A DNA stretch of 64,000 nt from Tetrahymena elliotti 4EA (GCA_000231825.2 JH720307.1:370389-434388), one strand, 5' to 3'. Shown: positions 1 to 13,934, counted from the first letter of the stretch. The notes: a model not told the origin generated them from the letters alone. Translations and numbers: made by a program.

Positions 1-269
1 GTAAACAATTTACTTGAGAAGATTTAATGTGGGTGTTATAATTAACTTATATCCGTTATGAGCTCGTTAATTATATTTAAATTCAACTAATTTTTATTTC
101 TAATTTGATAGTAATCATACAAAGAGACTTGGTAATTAAAAAGAAAAATTAGATATTTTTGCATGAATAGATAGATAACGATTTTAATTGTGTGCTATAA
201 AAAAATAATAAAAAAAAGAACAATTAATTTATCAATTAATATTACTATAGTAAGTAATAAAAGTGCTAA
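1..269. other. AT-rich non-coding DNA
   Basis: AT-rich sequence ahead of the first plus-strand gene, with homopolymer A runs. No reading frame in either strand looks coding under the ciliate code. It probably holds the promoter and 5' UTR of the gene starting at 270, but no motif can be named. Confidence 0.5.
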
Positions 270-3140
270 ATGATTAATAAGATGCATTAGTAAAAAGCAG
301 GATTGCAAGATCTAGACACAGAAGACTTATTTGAAAATGATGGTTAGTACGCTGTCTAGAACAATAAAAAAAATATGTTATAGTAAATGAATTTAAATCA
401 TAATAAGAGAGAAAACACTTAGTTCACTTAATCAACTGCTGCTCTCAGTCACCACTTAATGCAAGGATGTGGAACTGGATCTAAATTTTAAACCTAATTG
501 AGTGTAAGCAGCTAGTCTATACATAATAATTATATAGACAATTCCATTTTATCTAAAAATAATAAAGATGATTAATCTGAAACTTTATATTTAACTACAC
601 AACAGTCCCCTAAATCGACCAAAAATTATTCATCTTCAGTAAATAAAATTATCAATTTAGAAAAATAGTTAAAAAAATTTTGTTGTATTTTTAGGATTAG
701 TAGCAATTTAGTAGCATGTCTTAATTCTAATATATTTGCTAAAAATTCTAATTAAAAATGGAAGATATTATGTAAATTATGAAAGGATTTTAAGACAAAG
801 GTACAATTATTTTCAATTTATTTTTAATGATATGCTTCAATTATTTTTTATTATTTAGACTCTTAAAAGCTGTAGTAATAGTGCCAACAGGAAAATACAT
901 CACCTTAGAATCAAATTTAAAAAGACTCTTCTTTATAAGAAAGACTTAATTAAAATAAAATGCATAATTAAATGTTTGATCAGTTACTAGTACCACAATA
1001 AAGTTAAATGAATCTAAGATTTTAAAGCGAAGTTTCGTAAACTTAATCACTAAACGAAAATGGAGAGTAGGAAGAATAGTAATTCTCAGAGCAAGCTCCT
1101 AGTTATAATGTCAATTTAGATATGAATTCTAATGAAGATGTATAGACGAACCATATCAACTCTAGATTTTCTTAATCATCTCAAGATATGCCTTTGCAAT
1201 ATTAGCCTTATATTTTGAAAGGAAAGAGCTTAAATGATGGAAAATAATCTATTTAGCTAAGTTAAAGAGAACCTTAAATGCTACAATAGAAATAGGAATT
1301 ATAGAAAAGCTAATAATATTAAAATAGTGCTTAAAATTTTGATACAGGCAGTAACAATAGTAGTCGTTAGAATAGCCAATATTCATAAAATTAGATTAAT
1401 CTTTTTAATTAAAGCTAAAAGTAAAAAGTAGATAATTAAAATAATAATAGCTAATTAGCATATTAAAAAAATGAAATTAAGCAATAACTTTCACTTTAGT
1501 CAAATCCTTACAATAGTTTTAATAATAATAAAAATGCTAGCTTTAACTCAAAGGGTTTAGAAAACAATTAAAAGTCTGACATGTATTATGAAACTTCAAT
1601 AGAAAATTAATCTTAGCAATAGTAGCAATAGCAAAAAGAAGATAATTAAAAGTAATCTGTTTACTCTGAGCAAAGTTAAGAAAGTGATTCTTATTCTGAT
1701 GAAAGACTTTCCAGCTCTGATTTATAAATCCCACCAACGATTCCTTAAAATATGAGATAACTTGAAAACGAAGCAGAAGATTTCAGTTGTCCTATGTAAT
1801 TTATAAAAGGTGGATTCATAGTTTATAGCATAAATAATGGTATCAAAAATTATAAAATTTAATAATAAGAAGAAAATTTGAAATAAAAAGAGTAACAAAT
1901 AGCAACAGAAATCAACCTCTTTACATCTTAATCAGAACACCATAATTGCAATTAAGAATTTGAACAAATTTAGAATTAATAAAAATAAATTAATGAATAA
2001 TTATTAAATTCTGAATTTCATTTTATTGATGATGGAGTTGATTTTAATGAACAAAATTTAGTTGAAAATAACAATTACACATCTGGTGGTTGCTAAATTT
2101 AATCAGACTAAAAACTCGAAACTTAAATAAGCAATCAAGCTTAACTGTAAACCGAAGAAATCTCCTTTACAAATTAAACATTTGAAAATAGAATTAGTAG
2201 AAGGCTTTCAGAAAAAAACTATTTATCTAATGAGTACATGCAAAACAATAAAAACTCTTTTTCAAGTAGCATTTAACCATAGTATACTTAAGAAAGATCA
2301 GATGAGGAAGAAGAATAAGATTATCAACAATAAGCAGAAGATAATGATTATGCAGAGCTTGAACGTCTAAAATAGCTTGCAAATGGAAATTCTCAAATAA
2401 GAATGTTTACAAATAGATAAAGTTAATACTAAAAATAGAATAGTTAGTAAGAAAGCAAAATGCAAGAAAACACTTCAAATAATTCTTCTTAATAGTAAAA
2501 CGGAATGTCAATAAAAGAAATGAAAATGAGTAAATAGTATCAAGATCCTATACACTAGATTGGGTAAATCAACTACCCCAGTTTTAACAATAGCAATTAA
2601 ATTTTTGGCTATTAAACTGAAGAGAAATCTGATAAATAAAGCTAATAATAACAATAACTTGAACATTTCCTTGAAGATTATTAAAGTGATTAAAATTACT
2701 TTAATCAAAATTCATTCAATTAACAATAATAAAACTAAATCATATAAAATGAAAATAAGTAGTCTAATAGAAATACATTTTGTAACAATAGCATCTAATA
2801 AAGCAACAGCAATAGCATCCAACCAAACATAAAAAATAGCATGCAGCAATTTGGCTTAGAAAGTTTTGGTGATTTATCTTAACCAGTTGCTTAATAAAAT
2901 CAAGGAAATCAATATGGTGTGCCTAACTTCTAAAAAGAAGAGTCATTCAATGATTAATTCTCTTAAACTTTTTCTTAACACAAAACCTCATAGAATTTTG
3001 ATTCATGTAAATTTTTTAATTTTGGTTTCAAGTTTTATTTTAAAAAAATTGTAATAAAGTTAATTTTATTTCAATTTTAATCCATTTTTATTAATCCTAA
3101 AAAATGTATTTTTGATAATAAATATTTCCATAAACAATGA
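270..3140 (+). CDS. Q/N-rich low-complexity protein, unknown function
   Basis: About 918 residues read with TAA/TAG as Gln. The ATG at 270 opens a frame interrupted by two typical short introns, 639-694 and 801-858; removing them keeps the frame. The third exon then stays open for about 2.2 kb until TGA at 3138-3140. Composition is dominated by Gln, Asn, Ser and acidic residues, with poly-Q runs. No conserved domain, signal peptide or membrane segment is visible. Such proteins are common in ciliates and are usually poorly conserved. The last 40 codons (after about 3010) are T-rich and weakly coding in character, so the true end could instead be a splice at the GTAAAT near 3006. The exon structure is well supported; the function is unknown. 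Confidence 0.7.
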
Positions 3141-3379
3141 TTCAAATACAAAAATATTAGCAAAGCTGTTTGCTTACTTGCCATTTTTAAAGTTTTAGTG
3201 ATAAATCATAATTATTTCTAATCATAAAAAACTTTCCTTTTGCTTGAAATTGTTTTGGATTTTTTTAATCTTTGGATAAAAGCTAAGATATTTTTTCTTT
3301 TTCATTTGTGTTACAAATACTCAGTTATTTGAATAAAAATATAAAAAGATTATATTTCGTAGCAACCAAATAATCTAAA

Positions 3380-4974
3380 ATGAATAATATTGTTTCAATT
3401 TAAAGGATACTTACTCATTTTTCTTTTAAAAATTTTTTTTCAAATAAAAGTAAAAAATAATATAATAATTTATTTTCTTTCTAAATAGTAAATTTAAATG
3501 CAGTGTATCAAGACAATGGCCATGGTAGAGAAAGTAATTATAAATAAGATGGATAATTGTAGAGCTATTATTAAAATTCCACTTCATGTGATTAATCATA
3601 ATAAGGAAATTCTTAGAACAATAATTATTTTAATTAAAGTAATAATTCATATTAAAATTATATTGCCTAAATGATTGAGAGATATGAAGAAGAAATCAAA
3701 AGGCTTTCATAAGAAAATCAGAAACAAAATTTAGAAATTGTAATTTCAAAAATTAAAAATTGAGATGAATGATTTTTAAACTCATTCTTATTTGTTCATT
3801 TATATAATAGGGAGAATTAAATGGCAAATTATAAGGAATATAAGAGACTAAGAAGGATTTTGAGCTTGTTATATAAAGTTTAAAATAAAATCTATAGTGT
3901 GTTACAGATCTTCTTAAGAAAAAGGAAGAAGATTACAACAAGCTTTTTGAAAAATATGTAAACTAATTCTTTGTTCATGCGAATAAATTTCTAATAAAAT
4001 TTATAAATTTAAGAATAATTTAGTTGAGTAAATTCAAAGATCTGAATCTAAAAATAAGTATAGAAGAGAAACATCCCCTAGTAAAGAATAAAATGTATAA
4101 GACTCTATAGACCGTTATCCAAGATAATACGATTTAAGAAGCTCTAGTAGTAAAGAGAATAGAAATAGCTAAGAAAAAGCTATCAAATCAACTGAAAGCC
4201 CAAACAATATTCTATCATAAAGAGACACTAACTGCATGCTATCTATGGAAAAATAAACCTCTAGAAAGAATTTGAATTTCGACAACTCTCAATTTTATTA
4301 ATTTAAAGTAAATATATTTATTTATTTCTCTTTCAATCTTAAATTTATATGAAAATTATCAATTAGCCTCCCATGATTAAAAACCCCAAGAAGTTAGTAA
4401 ATTATGATGAAAATAATAGCAGAACTCTAAAAAAAGAATTTAGTGAAGTAAATATTTTCAATAATTGTTATTATTTTTTAAATAAAATTAATTTAATCAA
4501 CAGAGCTAACTTGGATAGAGATAACCATTTTAACAAACACAAGTTGTGTAAAAAATAGTATAAAAGAGCATGCAAAATGAATAAAAGTAAGATAAAGAAA
4601 ACATCTATAAGTTTTCAAAGAGGACTAGCCTTTCCCCTAATTAATAAGAGGTGATTAAAACATATTTATAAAATTAAAATAATTCCTGTTATATTTAAAA
4701 ATAGTCAAGGAATAATACAAACAGAAGCAAATCCCCTACTTATGGGCTAGGTAGTGCAAGAATGAATGATGAAAATCAGAAATATTAAGAACCACAAAGG
4801 CTAAACACAAAGAGAGAAAATTTATCAGGTACAAGAGCCTAAGATACATTCCTAAGCAGTACTAAAATGACAAGCAACTCATAAAATAGATATTCAGATT
4901 AATACAAAAAGTAGAAATCAAACTCTTATTTACAGACAAACAATTTCGTTTAGCAGGATAAGTAAATATTATGA
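3380..4974 (+). CDS. Coiled-coil protein with Ser-rich tail, unknown function
   Basis: About 435 residues in several exons. The ATG at 3380 leads in frame, probably through a 44-bp intron ending near 3488, into a Q/N-rich stretch. Next comes a heptad-like coiled coil: it begins MIERYEEEIKRLSQEN (near 3672) and continues across an intron (about 3740-3811) into a Leu/Lys/Glu-rich segment. After it the protein is Ser/Arg/Asn-rich and basic, with further introns near 3957-4016, 4308-4368 and 4448-4503. The stop is TGA at 4972-4974. No catalytic motif is seen. The mix of coiled coil and disordered basic tail suggests a scaffold or cytoskeletal protein, but this is inference. It could conceivably be the 3' part of the preceding gene if that gene splices across 3006-3488; separate genes are preferred because there is a good ATG and an AT-rich gap. 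Confidence 0.6.
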
Positions 4975-5571
4975 AATTAAAATTTAAAATAAATGTTTTT
5001 ATTAAAATGTTGAATAGGCAAGTGTTAGATGAGCTAAGAAATTATTGCTTTAGAAAGAAGTGATGAAAAAATAATTAAAAATGCAGTAAATTAAATAATT
5101 AAAATGTAGATAATTAATAAACAATAATTAAAGATTATATAAAATAATTAAAAATATAAATTAAATGCTTAATTAAAAATAATCAACTTTATGTATGTAT
5201 ATATCCATCTCTTTATATTTTATATGAGTTATTCTAATGGTGATTTCCTTTTTCTATTTACTTATCATTCAATCAATCAATTTTTTAATAATTTATTAAA
5301 ATAGCTGCTTGCTTTCTTGTTTATAAAACACCAAAATTTATTAGTAGGCGATAAAAATCAAATTAGATGTTATTTTAACTCAAATCTAAATCAAATTTTC
5401 AATTTTAAATTTAATTCAATTATAATTAAAAAAGATTCGGCGCAAAAAAAAAAACACGATAAATTATTTACATTCATTTACAAAGCAAAATTTAAGCAAG
5501 GTTTATCAACTAAAAAAGAAGAAGAAGTTTTAGTTTTATTGATATTTATTTAGGAGTACTCTTGACATATA
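4975..5571. other. AT-rich intergenic region with a degenerate repeat
   Basis: The first 200 bases contain several imperfect copies of an AATAATTAAAA-like unit (about 5060-5165). A frame at 5317-5565 is open under the ciliate code and ends seven bases before the kinesin ATG. It has no recognisable features and is treated as upstream leader rather than a gene. Confidence 0.45.
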
Positions 5572-8500
5572 ATGGATATAGCATCATCTACAAATCTTAA
5601 TATTTAAGAAGATAATATCTAAGTAGCTGTACGCATAAGACCATTAAATGAAAGAGAGAGAAAATAAAATGCTAAATCAATTTTATCTATTGATTAAGAA
5701 AACCCTTGCAAAATATGGATTGAATCAAAGCCAGAATCTAAATCTTACATTTTTGATTGTTTGATAAATGCAGATGTTTAATAAGATGAAATTTTTGAAA
5801 AAATTGGTAAGCCTTAGGCTGATTTTTGTATGAAAGGTAATCAATATTTTGCTTTGTTATTAAAATAAACTAAATATTTCAAATTTGAAAAAGGGTACAA
5901 TTCCAGTATATTTGCTTATGGATAAACAGGAGCAGGTAAAACATACACTATGTTGGGAAAGTAGGGAGATCATAGAGGGCTTTAACCTAGAGTTTTTGAG
6001 TATATCTTTAGAGAGCTAGAGAAATTTGAAAATAGTAGAGTTAAATGTAGCTATTTAGAAATATATAATGAATAGATTATGGATCTTGTAAATTTACATT
6101 AAGAATCATCAATTTTTCTTTCAAAAAAATAATTTTTTAAATAATATTTTTAAAATTAAATTTTTGATAAATCATAGTTATCACCATCTGGCTCTACATT
6201 ATAAGTCAGAGAGGATCAAAAGAAGGGAGTTTATATTGAAGGATTAAGTGAAGAAAAAGTTACGAGTGCTTAATAAGCAATAGAACTGTTAAATACAGGT
6301 GCTAGAAATAGGCATGTTTCAGCAACTTAAATGAATATTGAGTCTTCTAGAAGTCACTCCTTATTTTCACTCACAATAGAAACAAAGGTAAAATAAAGAA
6401 ATAAAAGCTTAAAATTTAAATAATTATTAATGAAGGATAAAGATAATGACGGTTTAGAAAAAATAAGATGCTCAAAGTTTCATTTTGTTGATTTAGCTGG
6501 ATCTGAAAGATAAAATTTAACTGGAGCAGCTGGATAGACACTAAAGGAAGCATCTAATATAAATAAAGTAAATTTTTAATTTAATTTAAATTAATTTGAA
6601 ATTTATTTTCTTTCAAATATTAAGAGTCTTACAGTACTTGGATGTGTAATTAATTCTTTAGTAGAATAAAATCAAGGAAAGCAAAGACATATTCCATATA
6701 GGGATTCTAGGTTAACATTTATATTGAAAGATAGCTTAGGAGGTAATTCTAAAACATTTATTATAGCAGCAATAAGTGATGCTTCAATTTCATTTTAAGA
6801 AACTCTTTCAACTTTGAAGTTTGCATAAAGAGCTAAAATGATAAAAAATAAGGTAATTTTATTCTAAAAATTAATAATGATTGATAAAGAATTTTAAATT
6901 TAAATTCAGGCATAATTAAATGAAGAGAATAATATTACAGATGTCAGAGTTTTGAGATTAGAAATTAAATAGTTAAAAGAGAGACTTGAATAAATGAGAG
7001 AACAAGAATTAAATTTTGAAAAGCAATTAAAAAGCTAATTAAGTAAAAAAGACTCTCAAGACGATGAGACAATTATTGAGTTGAAGGAGCGCTTAAAAAA
7101 ATTGAATGAGGATTGCATAAATAATGAAAGGGAATTTCAAAAAGCTATTCACATTCTAAGATAATAATAAGAAAATGAAACCTCAAAATATGAAAATATT
7201 ATTAGAGAGATGAAAGATTAAATTTCTAAACAATTTACATCTGATGCATAATAATAAATTATAATTCATTCTTAGTAAGTTAAATTAAAGATGTTATTAG
7301 ACAAAACATTCCCTAACAACTATGAATAAGGAAAATACGATTTGCAATTTATAAAGGATACTGAAAATTTATTAAATGATTTTGAAGAAGAAACTTAATA
7401 TGAAAAATCAACTAGTGGATACACTAGTCCATATGACAATGCCTAGACTGAATAAATTATAATTGAGGAATAGGAATATTCCTAAAAAGATTACTCAACA
7501 CCAAGTTCATAGAAAGATTGCTAATCTATTAGTATATAAAAGGATTAATTTTTTCTCATATGTTTAAACAATTTAATGGGTAAAATAGATTAGTCTATTA
7601 AATCTCGTAAAGAATTTGCTGAAGTACTTTAAAAAATGGGTAAGATATTTATTAATTAATTTTAAGCTATATTTTGTTTTTTAATATGTATTAGGTCTTG
7701 AGTGTGAATGGAATACTCCAGAAAAAATGAGGGAATGTGAGCAAAGTATTGATGGCTTAAGATAAGAATATACAAGCTAAATAAGTAGTATGTAGTAATA
7801 GGTATAAGTTCTTAGAGATGATAAAAATATGTATTAATAAGAGATTGATAAGCTGAAAAATTATATAGGGTCTATGGAGGAAGAACTTGATATGAAAAAT
7901 AGAGAGCTAAATAAGATGGATGATAAATATAGAGAATTGAGTTAATAAATGAGATAAGAAAATAAATAAAGATAGAGTGCTGAAATGATTGAGTTAGTAG
8001 AAAAAATTATATTTTTAGAGGAAGAAAAAGATAAGCTTGTCAAAGAAACTGAAAGATAAAAACATTCAATAGAGTTGTAAAAACAAGAAAATAATAGCCT
8101 ATATCAATAATTTTAATAGGTTTAATAACAATATGAATCCTTATAGAGAAAAGATTGTATTACTACAGAAGAAATTAAAATTTTAAAAGGATAAATTAAA
8201 GAACATGAGCTCAGGGAATTGAGTCATCAATTTAAATTAAGTAATATGAATAATGAGATACAAGAATTTATTGAATAGAATACATAAATGTTGGAAGAAG
8301 CATCAAAATGGTCTTGTATAGAGTAAACAAATGATTAATTATCTCAAAGAATTGAAGCCTTGTAATAAGAAAATAATAAATTGAGTGATTAAGTGGAAGT
8401 TTTAACAGAGTCAAATTAATTTGTTTAGAATTAGCTTGATGAAAAAATTAAATTATTAAATGAATTTGAAAAAGAATGCTCAGATAAGGAATTTAAGATC

Positions 8501-10046
8501 CAAGATTTGTAAAAGAAAAATAAGAACCTATAAGAGAGATATGATTAGTTGTAGGAGAGCTATGATAATATATAAATAGATTCTGAAGAAAATAATGAAG
8601 TGCTTGAATAAAATAAATCTTTATTTAGAAGATGTGATAATTATGTTATTTAAATTGACAAGTTATAAAAAGAGAGAGATTAATTTTCTCTTTAAGCTAC
8701 AAGAAAATAGGAGTAAGCTTCTAGGTTCTAACTTAAAATTTCTGAATTATAAGTTAGTTAAAAGCATTTATCTGGCGCTTTAAGAGATGCTCAAGAAAAA
8801 CTTTCTTAAGCATAAAATCGTATATAAAATATTAAAATAAAATCAAAATTTATAAAAGAATCAGAAAAATGGGTAGCTGAGGCTGAATCAAAATTACTTT
8901 CAAAAGATATTGAAATTCATTATCTAAATTCTCTTTTCTAAGAAAAAGTTTAGATTTGTAATAATTTATGTTTGAAAATAAACAGCACACTTGATGAAAA
9001 TGACAATTTAAAAGAAATTATAGCAAAACTGCATGATGAAATAGCTAAGTTAAATAACGATAATTATATATTACAAGAAACAAATAACCGTTTGTGTGAA
9101 GCTAATCAAAACATATGCAGGGAAAAAGTTAATATTATAAGTAGATTGACAAAATTTGAACAAGAAAATAATGAATTATAATAGAAGCTGAAGGGATTAG
9201 AGTAGACTTTTAATAATCTTATGATTTCTTACACAGCATTAAAGGGTGAAAACAGTAATTTGCAGATGGCTACAATTATTCAAAATTAGTAAAAATAGAT
9301 TACAGCTAAGTTAGAAATAGAATTATAAGTGAAAAATGAAAAGATTTAAGACCTACAGATATATCTAGATAAATATACAAGCTAAATTAAATAATTAGAA
9401 CAAGATTTAAGTACAACTAAAAAGGATTTAGAGTAATTCAAAAAGTAGCCACAAATCAATAACACTTAAGTCAAGGTAAAATATTTTTCAATTTTAAAAT
9501 TATAATCTTATCATATTATTTTTTATTAAGGATCATCAAACAAGAATTGATGAATTAGTAAGTATGATAGGATAATTTGAGCATAATTGTGGATTAGCTT
9601 CTGAGTTATTAGAAAAATTGGAATTTGAAAAGTAAGAGTAATGTATTCTTATAGAAACATTAAAAACATAAATTAAAGCAATGAGTGCTAGTATTCATCT
9701 ATAACAATCAAATAGCTATCAGAGTTATGGTAGAAAAGAAATACACTATATTGAAAATAAAAAATCTACTAAAAAAGCAAAAAAATATAAAAGAAAGTAT
9801 CAAGAAGCATAGGAAAGGAATGATAAGTTAATATAATAGTATGAAGATTAAATTGTAAGACTTAGAATAAATCAAGATGAATTTAAATCAATCTCAAGAA
9901 AATTAGAAGAGAAAGAAATTGTTACTAAAAAACTCTAAGAAATAAATGATTAATTAAACTTTAAACTAACTAATATAAACAAAACTACTACTTCTTCTTA
10001 GCAAATGGAATACATCCAGTGCATGCAAATGAATACAAATATTTGA
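5572..10046 (+). CDS. Kinesin-12 (KIF15/PAKRP-like) motor protein
   Basis: A plus-end-type microtubule motor, about 1,350 residues in eight exons. The N-terminal motor starts about 20 residues in ([12 protein letters not shown]). It holds the P-loop [11 protein letters not shown] near 5920, switch [10 protein letters not shown] near 6340, switch [10 protein letters not shown] near 6490 and the neck AKMIKNKAQLNEEN. The motor-neck wording ([35 protein letters not shown]) matches the kinesin-12 family best; these motors act on spindle or parallel microtubules. The rest, about 1,000 residues, is almost continuous coiled coil, as in KIF15. Introns lie near 5837-5893, 6091-6180, 6390-6436, 6568-6625, 6852-6909, 7640-7694 and 9478-9530. 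All are short and preserve the motif frame. The P-loop Gln is a TAA codon. A complete, intact motor is very likely; the exact spindle or ciliary role cannot be told from sequence. Confidence 0.93.
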
Positions 10047-10717
10047 TGATTCATTCTTCAGAGATATTTCAAGAATATTAATGACAACCAATCAGATTTT
10101 AATTTGACTACTATCTATATAGATAAACTACTTACCATAATTAGTTAATAAAATAATAATTTTAATTTTAAAACAAACAAATAAACAAATTTGTCAATAA
10201 ATTAAGCTTAAATAAATAAATTAAGTTTAATTAAATTATTTTTTTAAATTTTGAGTTTCGGTATTTTAATGATTGTATACATTTATATACTTTATATATA
10301 TTTATTAGTGTAATAATATACTTTTAATAACTTTCAAAATTCTTAATTTTTTATATGTTTACTTATTTAATTTGTTAATTTTCCATTTTTTTAGCTAACT
10401 CAACAATTGATGAGAGTACCTTTCAATATTTTTTTTGTAAGAGAGTTGAAAATTTTCTCTACTGAGTAACTTTTCAAAAAAATTTTCTATGAGGAAATTA
10501 TGTCATATTTTTATATTTTCCTGCTTTTTAGTCATTCATAATTTTTAAAACTAAATCTGTAAATTTTATTATTAGCTAGAAATGGTTTAATTATAAGGGA
10601 AAAATGTATCTACTATTTCTGTAATTAATAGAATTTAATTAAGTTGAGTAGAAATTTGAATAGTGATAATAATATTCTGAATATTTCTTTTAAACTTGAC
10701 AATTTTTATTGGGTTTT
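10047..10717. other. AT-rich intergenic region between convergent genes
   Basis: Convergent gap after the kinesin stop and before the stop of the minus-strand membrane gene. It is T-rich then A-rich, with nothing that looks coding. It probably holds both 3' UTRs and polyadenylation sites. Confidence 0.5.
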
Positions 10718-12359
10718 TCATTAACCTAATAAACCTATGTCAATTTTACTATATTTCATATATACTCTAAATAGCCAATAAAGCAAACCTATAACACCTG
10801 TAAATAGAGTAGCTTCAAAGGCAGGCGTAGCTTTGATTAATCCTAGGAATTAGAGTTAATCATTTTCAAGGTCATGTTTAATATCATTTTAGATAAACTA
10901 AACAACTTTCATAATTTTGTTATAATAATTATTATCCATTTATTCTTGCTTGATCAATTTAGATTTTATTTTGAGGAAAAATTGTAATATTTAATCATTT
11001 TTATTTGCATCTTTCTTTTTGATTTTATTGACTATTATTTATTTTTACACATCAATTAAGTGACTTTATTGTAATAAATACTATACTTTCATTATAGCTT
11101 TAACAGATGATAAAAATCTTCTATTAATCTCTGTTTAAACATGCACTCTGTTCAATTATGTATAAACAACTACTATAGAATCCAGTAGCATCATGAGAAT
11201 GACCCATGTTTGCTTAAAGTCATCTCCAAATTTCAATAAATCAAAATAATTTAACAAAAAAATCAATAGAATAACAAAAAGTTCAAGGCAAAACACAATA
11301 CTAACACGATCTATAAGAATAATATCCTTTTACTTATAATGGAATCCAAGTTTTCTCATATTATTCCAAGAAATTAAACTATGAATATCTGTAAAATCTA
11401 TTGACGGAGTCAAGTTAGATTAGCCAAAAATATCATCAACATCTTCTTATTCATTAAAAGAGGCTGGATTTTTTTAGCAATCACAATCTTTGGAAGGGTT
11501 ATTTTCTGCTTATTCACAACAATACTATTTATCTTATATATTTATATTTTTATTTTATTACTCTTTATCTTTACATTGCTCAGAAAAATATTCCTAACAT
11601 TTCTAATCTTCAGATTCATTAACTAGAGGATTTTTTTTCATATCTTATTCTATATTTTCTGGGTTTTATTAAATATCTTAATTAATCTGTATTTAGCAGA
11701 ATTGACCTTCCTATTTAATCAAATTCAAAGTTAAAAAAATATAAAAAAATGTTTTGAAATTACTTAAGGTAAGCCATTTTAATCCTATTTTATTTCTTCA
11801 TTTAAAACTAATTTTTTATCATTTTAAACAATAATCCCTTTTTTCTTTTTAGCTACAGGACTATCTGAAAATTGTTCTGATTTTTTTTCTTTTTTTTTCT
11901 TCTCTTTTTATTTTTTATTTTTTTCTTGGCAATCTTTATCAGATTCATCTTCTAAATAGTGATTATAGTCTATTAATTTAATTGTAAGGTTAGTGTATCC
12001 ATTCATAATATCAAGATCAATACTAAACAATAGAAATCCTATAAAGATACCATAAATCATCTAACGGTTCAATGAGCAAACTACTCCAACAAAAACATTA
12101 TCACCATAAAAACTTAACCCATCATAAAGTCTAAAAATACAAGGAATAAGACCTTTTAAAATAATAAAAAGCCCAAAGCAAAACTTCTTGAAGTGGTTTG
12201 GATTTAATGATTCTTATTTCTCACAAAATAAAAGAAGCTCATTACATAATTTTCTTCCATTTATTTTAGGAATATTACCCTGTTCATTCTAATTTATTTA
12301 AAAATATTTGAATTAATTTGTCTAAAAACTTTTAATTATAAACAACTGAGTTCTTGGAT
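10718..12359 (-). CDS. Multi-pass membrane protein with long Lys/Cys-rich loop, unknown
   Basis: About 528 residues visible; the 5' end is not resolved. The first supported exon begins at 12359 after a plausible acceptor, and no in-frame ATG was found, so a short upstream exon is likely. Two hydrophobic segments occur in the first 150 residues (FCFGLFIILKGLIPCIF; MIYGIFIGFLLFSI). They are followed by a charged Lys/Glu/Gln loop, then a 57-bp intron (about 11685-11741), then a Cys-containing acidic loop with CC and CDC. Three more hydrophobic segments follow (RVSIVFCLELFVILLIFLL; WVILMMLLDSIVVVY; FEATLFTGVIGLLYWLF) and the stop is at 10718. It resembles ciliate-specific integral membrane proteins with no named family. 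It lies head-to-tail with the next membrane gene; whether the two are functionally linked is unknown. Confidence 0.65.
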
Positions 12360-12614
12360 CTAAATATTTTTTTTTATTTTTAGGATTTGTAAATTTATTA
12401 ATGGATTTGAATTTGTGTGTAAATTGTTTATGAATTTAATCTATTAAGATATTCTACTCAATATTTAATTAGATACAAACTTTTATTGAAATCTAAATTT
12501 ACCAATCAAATTTTTAAATTAAAATTAGATTTTTCACTGAATTAAATTTTTAAAAAAAATTCATAAAAATTTATTAAAAATAACTTTTTTACTAAAAATT
12601 TTTTTTGTTTTTTT

Positions 12615-13934
12615 TCAAAAAAGCATATTTGGAAATGAAAATTCAAAGAAAATGTGTTAATATTGAGAAAATAAATTTACATATGTGTCTTAATCATTAT
12701 TCGGCTATTCGTTTTCTATATTTTAAGGGGTATTTCGGTCAGATTCAAGCTCTTTTATTTTAATAGTTTAAAGCCTTTTAAATCTATATTAAGTTTCTCC
12801 TTCCTTTCGCTATTTATTTTGAACAGCTTTTTCTTAGTTTTTTAAAACTTAATCAGATGATTTTTAGTTATAGTTAATATATTCTTATTCTATTTATTTT
12901 TAAAGAGGATTTTCTAGAGAAAAGGGGAGAAGTAAAAAAGTAAAAGTTTAACTATCTATGAATAGCTGTTTCATTACTTTTAACATTCTCTCTTCTATTT
13001 TTCTCTCTCTTTGAATGTTTTCAAAGACTCCTAATTTAACTTCATTTGGTTATATGTTTAATGGATGGCTAGCAGTAAAAGCTTAATTAGTGCATATATT
13101 TTTTGAAAATGTTTTTTGCAGTGAGCTAAAAAATCCAGTTTTTGTATTGCTTAATTTAGCTTGGCTAGTACTACTCTTTGTCATCATTTTTTTTACTTTT
13201 TCTTCACTTAAATAATATAATTCTGAGAAGAATTTATTATTAAATAGAGCACTTTTACCTAGAAGTGCCCCTCCAATAGTAGCTATTATAATTCCTACAG
13301 AGTTTATAATGAATTCTAATTTATAATACACAAAATCTTAGGGAGATGCTAATTCATCTCCTTTTATTAAAAAAATAATGATAATCCAAGTCATCATAGC
13401 TAATACGGATGACTTTGAAATAATTTGAAGGATTGAGTAAACTTTAATCTTAGGAGGTAAGCCATCTAATACTTTATACTTCCGTATTACATAAAATGCA
13501 AAAAAAGGACCTAATAATTGTAGTAGGATTAAAAATATTATGTTTTATAGAAATTATTTAAGTTTAGAGTTATTTGGATCTATTTCAAGACTAGAGATAC
13601 TCAAATTCATTGATGATTATTGACTAGTCTATTAACTTTATACTTTAGTTTATTCTGATTGTTTTGTATCCTTAGAAGGTTGACAAATTTAAGTTTCAGA
13701 TTTAGCATTTTATATGATTATTGTTTAAGTATTAGATATTATGATATTTCTATTCTCATTCTTTCTTGATATTGTTGTGTTTTTATTTTCTAAAGCAGGG
13801 AATGCTGATATCTAACTGTTATCTACAGATAGATCATTAGAGCTAGCTAATTCTTATTTATCTCCTCCATGACTTTTAACATATTTAAGGTTTATTTACT
13901 GTGGTTAAATATACTTTAAACTTTTATCCTACAT
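12615..13934 (-). CDS. Predicted membrane protein with three clustered helices, unknown
   Basis: 439 residues in one uninterrupted ciliate-code exon from the ATG at 13934 to TGA at 12615-12617. The N-terminal 120 residues are polar, Ser/Gln/Asn-rich and probably cytosolic. Three hydrophobic segments follow: around IIFLILLQLLGPFFAFYVI (near 13530), SVLAMMTWIIIIFLI (near 13380) and FIINSVGIIIATIGGALLG (near 13290). A basic, charged C-terminal tail of about 160 residues follows. The glycine-rich third helix, with GGALLG, is the most distinctive feature. No family is recognised. The GTG at 13331, where a standard-code start could be proposed, is internal to this frame. Confidence 0.7.

Noticed and set aside
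5317..5565. Open frame of about 83 codons just upstream of the kinesin gene
   Set aside because: It ends seven bases before the kinesin ATG, has no recognisable composition or motif, and lies in AT-rich leader sequence. Possible upstream ORF only.
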